Assembly: GCA_039029735.1 (NCBI GenBank)
Contig: JBCCFL010000003.1
Span: forward strand, 124,001-188,000
From: CADEDH01 sp039029735
GTDB lineage: Bacteria; Actinomycetota; Acidimicrobiia; Acidimicrobiales; SZUA-35
Direction: 5' to 3'
Length of the DNA stretch: 64,000 nucleotides
The notes under the pieces are model-generated. The model was not told where the DNA came from, ran no database searches, and saw only the letters and a list, made by a program, of their open reading frames with translations. A program made the position numbers and the translations under genes. Of this stretch, positions 61,345-64,000 are shown in pieces. Within the stretch, counting starts at the first letter, position 1; every line of letters begins with the position of its first letter.

Positions 61345-62004
61345 ATGGATCACCGCCAACTCGTCTCGCTCGCTGAGGCGCTCGACGCAGATCTCGGGGC
61401 CCGCATCGACTTCCTGCTCGAGATCGACAAGTTGAAGACGGTGATCCGTCGCAGCCGGATCATGGACGGTTCACGGTACGAAAACACCGCTGAACACTCA
61501 TGGCATCTGGCGATGGCCGTGATGATTCTCGCACCACACGCCAATGAAGACATCGACGTTGTGCGGGCCATGGAACTGTTGCTCGTGCACGATCTCGTCG
61601 AGATCGACGCCGGTGACACCTACGTGTACGACGACGATGGCAACAGCCACAAGCAAGCCCGTGAACAGGCGGCCGCCGATCGCATCTTCAACCTGCTGCC
61701 GGCCGACCAGGCGGCCTACATCGCTGAGCTGTGGGACGAATACGAACGGGCCGACACACCAACCGCGCGTTTCGCCTACGCGATCGACCGAATGCAGCCG
61801 GTGTTGTTGAATGCCGGTTCGGGCGGTTCCAGCTGGGTCGAGAACGGCATCCGCCACAGCCAGGCCCTTGGTGTCAACGCACCCGTGAGCGGCGGCTCGG
61901 ATCTGCTGTGGCGCTACGTGCAGTCGATCCTCGGCGCCGGGGCCGACGCCGGCCTGCTCGGCGACGACCGCGACGATCGCTCCGCCGAGCTCGCCTCCGA
62001 CTGA
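61345..62004 (+). CDS. HD-domain phosphohydrolase (5'-deoxynucleotidase YfbR-like)
   Basis: 219 aa from ATG 61345. HD-domain metal-site residues: His51 in ENTAEHSWHL, His82-Asp83 in LLVHDLVEIDAGD, and a later Asp near 148. The combination resembles YfbR and related HD hydrolases that dephosphorylate deoxynucleoside monophosphates. The loop after the HD pair is acidic (TYVYDDDGN). Ends with the hairpin at 62008-62025. Confidence 0.85.
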   Translation: MDHRQLVSLAEALDADLGARIDFLLEIDKLKTVIRRSRIMDGSRYENTAEHSWHLAMAVMILAPHANEDIDVVRAMELLLVHDLVEIDAGDTYVYDDDGNSHKQAREQAAADRIFNLLPADQAAYIAELWDEYERADTPTARFAYAIDRMQPVLLNAGSGGSSWVENGIRHSQALGVNAPVSGGSDLLWRYVQSILGAGADAGLLGDDRDDRSAELASD

Positions 62005-62007
62005 GTC

Positions 62008-62025
62008 GGAGGGCTCAGCCCCTCC
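62008..62025 (+). terminator. hairpin after the HD-domain gene
   Basis: GGAGGG at 62008-62013 pairs with CCCTCC at 62020-62025 around CTCAGC, 4 nt after the stop codon. Likely terminator before the diguanylate cyclase gene starting at 62138. Confidence 0.45.
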
Positions 62026-62137
62026 CCCGCCGACAACCGCGAGACCGGCCCCCGCAGCGTTCCCGCGCGACCGGCGCTCCTGATCGGCAGAAGCGATGCG
62101 TTCTCAACCGGTGCGCCAATAACGCCGAAGGTTCGGT

Positions 62138-64000
62138 ATGGGTTCAGCCCTGCGGTATCTCACCGCGTCGACGATTGCTTCGCGGCTGGCGGCCGTGCTC
62201 GTCGTTCCGCTCGCCGGTCTGCTGGTGTTCGGGGCGCTTGCTGTCAGTGATGATCGCCATGCCGTGAGCCATGCCCGCGAGCTGCGAGCGGAGGCCCAGC
62301 GCGTTGAGCTGTTGACCTCGGCAGCGGTCGCCTTCGCCGCCGAGACTGATGCCATCGCCGGCTGGCAGGAGGTCGCCGCCTTCGGGTTCGACGTCGACGA
62401 CATCCTCGGCGGGCTCGGCGAAACCGAGGAGATCGCCGACAGCGGGTTGGACATGTACATGAGCCAGATCGCAGCCGCCGACCGCTCGGTGTGGGCCGAC
62501 GCCGACGCCGTTGACCGGTTGCGGGCCCGCTATGCGGAGCTCGACGTGTACCGAGATGACCCTGCGGTGAGTCGACCAGGTTTCAACCAGCTGCGGCTCG
62601 ATCTCGCCGACGCGAGCGACCGAGCGCTCACGGCCCAGGTCGAGAAGCTCGACGTCGCCTTCCGCCGGGTGGAGAGCAACGAACAGCTCACGGTGCTGGC
62701 CCAGTCGATGGGGCCCTCACAGATGCTGCTCGCCCTGGCTCGGGAGGAGCGCACTGCGCTCGCGGGCTACGTGTTGCCGCCCCTCTCCCCCGAGGCGGAC
62801 GACGGCGTTCGCTACCGGACCCTCGTCGGGACGAGCGCCCAGTTCGAGCTGATGCTGGCAGAGCTTGCATCGACGGTGAGCGCCGAGCACCGCGAGCAGC
62901 TGGCGGCGGCCGAGGCATCGTCATCGTGGACATCGTTCGCCGGGCTCCGCGACGACGCCATCGCCGGCGACGTCACCCCGGTGGAGGACTTCTCGAATCC
63001 GATCGATCAGCTCGCGACGGGGCTGATCCTGTTCTCCCACGGCTTCAGTCGCACCCAGCTGCTCCTCGACATCGACAGCGACATCAAGGCCGATTTCGCC
63101 GCCGGCGCGGCCGCTCTGGAGGCCGAAGCCCAGGACCGCCAGACCCAGGCCGTGCTCAGCCGTCTGCTCCTCAGCCTTGCGACCCTGGCGGCGAGCTTCC
63201 TCGTGATCCGCTCGATCACCATGCCCGTGCACGCGCTGTGGGATCGGGCCCGACGCATCACGGCGGGCGATCTTGCCACCACCGGCCCTCGTCGTGGGCC
63301 CACCGACATCCGCCTCGTCCATCGGGCCCTCGACGACATGTCGCGAAACCTTCGCACCCTCTCGGACCAAACCGAGGCCCTCTCGGCCGGCCGCCTCGAC
63401 GACGTGGTGCTCACTCGCCAGGTTGCGGGACCGCTGGGAGCCTCGGTGCACGGCTCGGTCGCCCGCCTGCGGTCGATGACGTCACGCCTGGAGTACGAGG
63501 CGACCCACGACGCATTGACCGGGCTGCCGAACCGATCGGCGCTGCTGTCGTTGCTGGAAACGTGCCTGTCCGGGGCTCAGGTCAACCGCACGCCGCTGGC
63601 AGTGATCATGCTCGATCTCGACGGGTTCAAGTCGGCCAACGACGACATGGGCCATGCCGTTGGCGACGAGGTGCTGATTCATGTGAGCCAACGGCTCCAG
63701 GCTCAGGCCACCGGCGGGTTCGTGGCCCGCCTCGGCGGCGACGAGTTCATGATCGTACTCACGGGGCCGGACTCGAACGAACGGGTGGAAGCAGTCGCCG
63801 AACGGGCGATCGCGGCGGTTGGCCTGCCCATGTCGGTGTCGGCTGGGACGATCGTCGTGTCGGCCAGCGCCGGGGTGGTGCACACCGACGCCTCCGAGTG
63901 GCTGCCACCATCCGAGGTGCTCCGGCGCGTCGACCTCGCAATGTACGAGGCCAAGGCCGACACGCCAGGTGAGATCGTGCGGTTCGATCAGCGCCTCCAC
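62138..64000 (+). CDS. membrane diguanylate cyclase with HAMP domain, 3' end cut by window edge
   Basis: 621 codons are seen from ATG 62138 and the frame stays open to the edge. Two membrane helices (near 18-37 and 348-366) flank an extracytoplasmic sensor region of about 310 residues, mostly helical (nitrate-sensor-like length). A HAMP segment follows (about 367-425), then the GGDEF domain with RLGGDEF at 531-537 as active site, D-L-D-G-F-K near 490 for metal binding, and LTGLPNRSALL at its start. It makes cyclic di-GMP from two GTP. More sequence past the edge, often an EAL domain, would show whether it is bifunctional. Confidence 0.88.
   Translation, partial: MGSALRYLTASTIASRLAAVLVVPLAGLLVFGALAVSDDRHAVSHARELRAEAQRVELLTSAAVAFAAETDAIAGWQEVAAFGFDVDDILGGLGETEEIADSGLDMYMSQIAAADRSVWADADAVDRLRARYAELDVYRDDPAVSRPGFNQLRLDLADASDRALTAQVEKLDVAFRRVESNEQLTVLAQSMGPSQMLLALAREERTALAGYVLPPLSPEADDGVRYRTLVGTSAQFELMLAELASTVSAEHREQLAAAEASSSWTSFAGLRDDAIAGDVTPVEDFSNPIDQLATGLILFSHGFSRTQLLLDIDSDIKADFAAGAAALEAEAQDRQTQAVLSRLLLSLATLAASFLVIRSITMPVHALWDRARRITAGDLATTGPRRGPTDIRLVHRALDDMSRNLRTLSDQTEALSAGRLDDVVLTRQVAGPLGASVHGSVARLRSMTSRLEYEATHDALTGLPNRSALLSLLETCLSGAQVNRTPLAVIMLDLDGFKSANDDMGHAVGDEVLIHVSQRLQAQATGGFVARLGGDEFMIVLTGPDSNERVEAVAERAIAAVGLPMSVSAGTIVVSASAGVVHTDASEWLPPSEVLRRVDLAMYEAKADTPGEIVRFDQRLH

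Overview
The window is gene-dense, high-GC DNA (about two thirds G+C by eye) from a bacterial chromosome, most likely an actinobacterium. The signs are many GTG and a few TTG starts, frequent 4-nt ATGA/GTGA overlaps, and actinobacterial family combinations: a DUF2510 motif fused to PrsW, a LAL-type LuxR regulator, a MoxR/VWA pair, a fused membrane/spermidine-synthase-like protein and a single-chain indolepyruvate:ferredoxin oxidoreductase. The gene set (free-living, aerobic, lipid- and aromatic-acid-oriented metabolism) resembles Acidimicrobiia such as Ilumatobacter relatives. That placement is inference; no rRNA, tRNA or universal marker apart from methionyl-tRNA synthetase is present to test it. 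I saw no CRISPR array, insertion sequence, prophage or integrase.

Layout. 0-4.1 kb: minus-strand genes for a partial AAA ATPase, a PrsW-type membrane protease and small membrane proteins. 4.2-9.4 kb: plus-strand genes for a TIR-like membrane protein, cyclopropane fatty-acid synthase, an alpha/beta hydrolase, a fused membrane/spermidine-synthase-like protein and a DUF456 protein. 9.4-16.2 kb: minus-strand metG, preceded by an overlapping run MoxR ATPase - VWA protein - unknown protein - ABC ATPase - ABC permease. 16.3-19 kb: nicotinamidase, amidase and dienelactone-hydrolase-like enzyme. 19-25.2 kb: carotenoid oxygenase divergent from a TetR regulator with operator-like repeats between them, an MFS exporter, a bifunctional beta-oxidation protein and an unknown protein. 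25.5-30.3 kb: RidA and RraA homologues divergent from the large 2-oxoacid:ferredoxin oxidoreductase.

30.4-35.9 kb: an unknown protein, a second TetR-like regulator, an OmpR-type two-component pair, a DJ-1/PfpI protein and a lipoprotein zinc-peptidase homologue. 36-39.1 kb: a membrane-anchored propeller-like protein, an Atg22-like MFS protein and a GNAT acetyltransferase. 39.1-42.1 kb: a three-gene set (glycosyltransferase, sugar-nucleotide epimerase/dehydratase, PIG-L deacetylase) likely to build a glycoconjugate. 42.5-44.8 kb: aldehyde dehydrogenase coupled to a three-histidine-box membrane desaturase/hydroxylase. 44.8-50.4 kb: a CIA30-domain lipoprotein, an EEP-family nuclease/phosphatase, a PEP-utilising mobile-domain protein, a membrane protein and an MDR oxidoreductase.

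50.6-55.5 kb: a MalT-like LuxR regulator divergent from a three-gene unit (84-aa protein, membrane protein, class C beta-lactamase-like hydrolase) across a region with a perfect 16-bp palindrome. 55.4-60.3 kb: a catabolic-looking set (SMP-30-like hydrolase, Zn-dependent dehydrogenase, class II aldolase, AraC regulator) with a VapBC-type toxin-antitoxin pair in the middle. 60.5-64 kb: a membrane protein, an HD-domain phosphohydrolase and the start of a membrane diguanylate cyclase that runs off the right edge.

No single stretch is an obvious complete new defence or biosynthetic system. The items I would look at first are the TIR-like domain with an apparently lost catalytic glutamate in a membrane-anchored protein (4192-5283), the five-gene MoxR-VWA-unknown-ABC overlap operon (11178-16170), and the LuxR/84-aa/membrane/hydrolase locus with its palindromic intergenic region (50621-55455).
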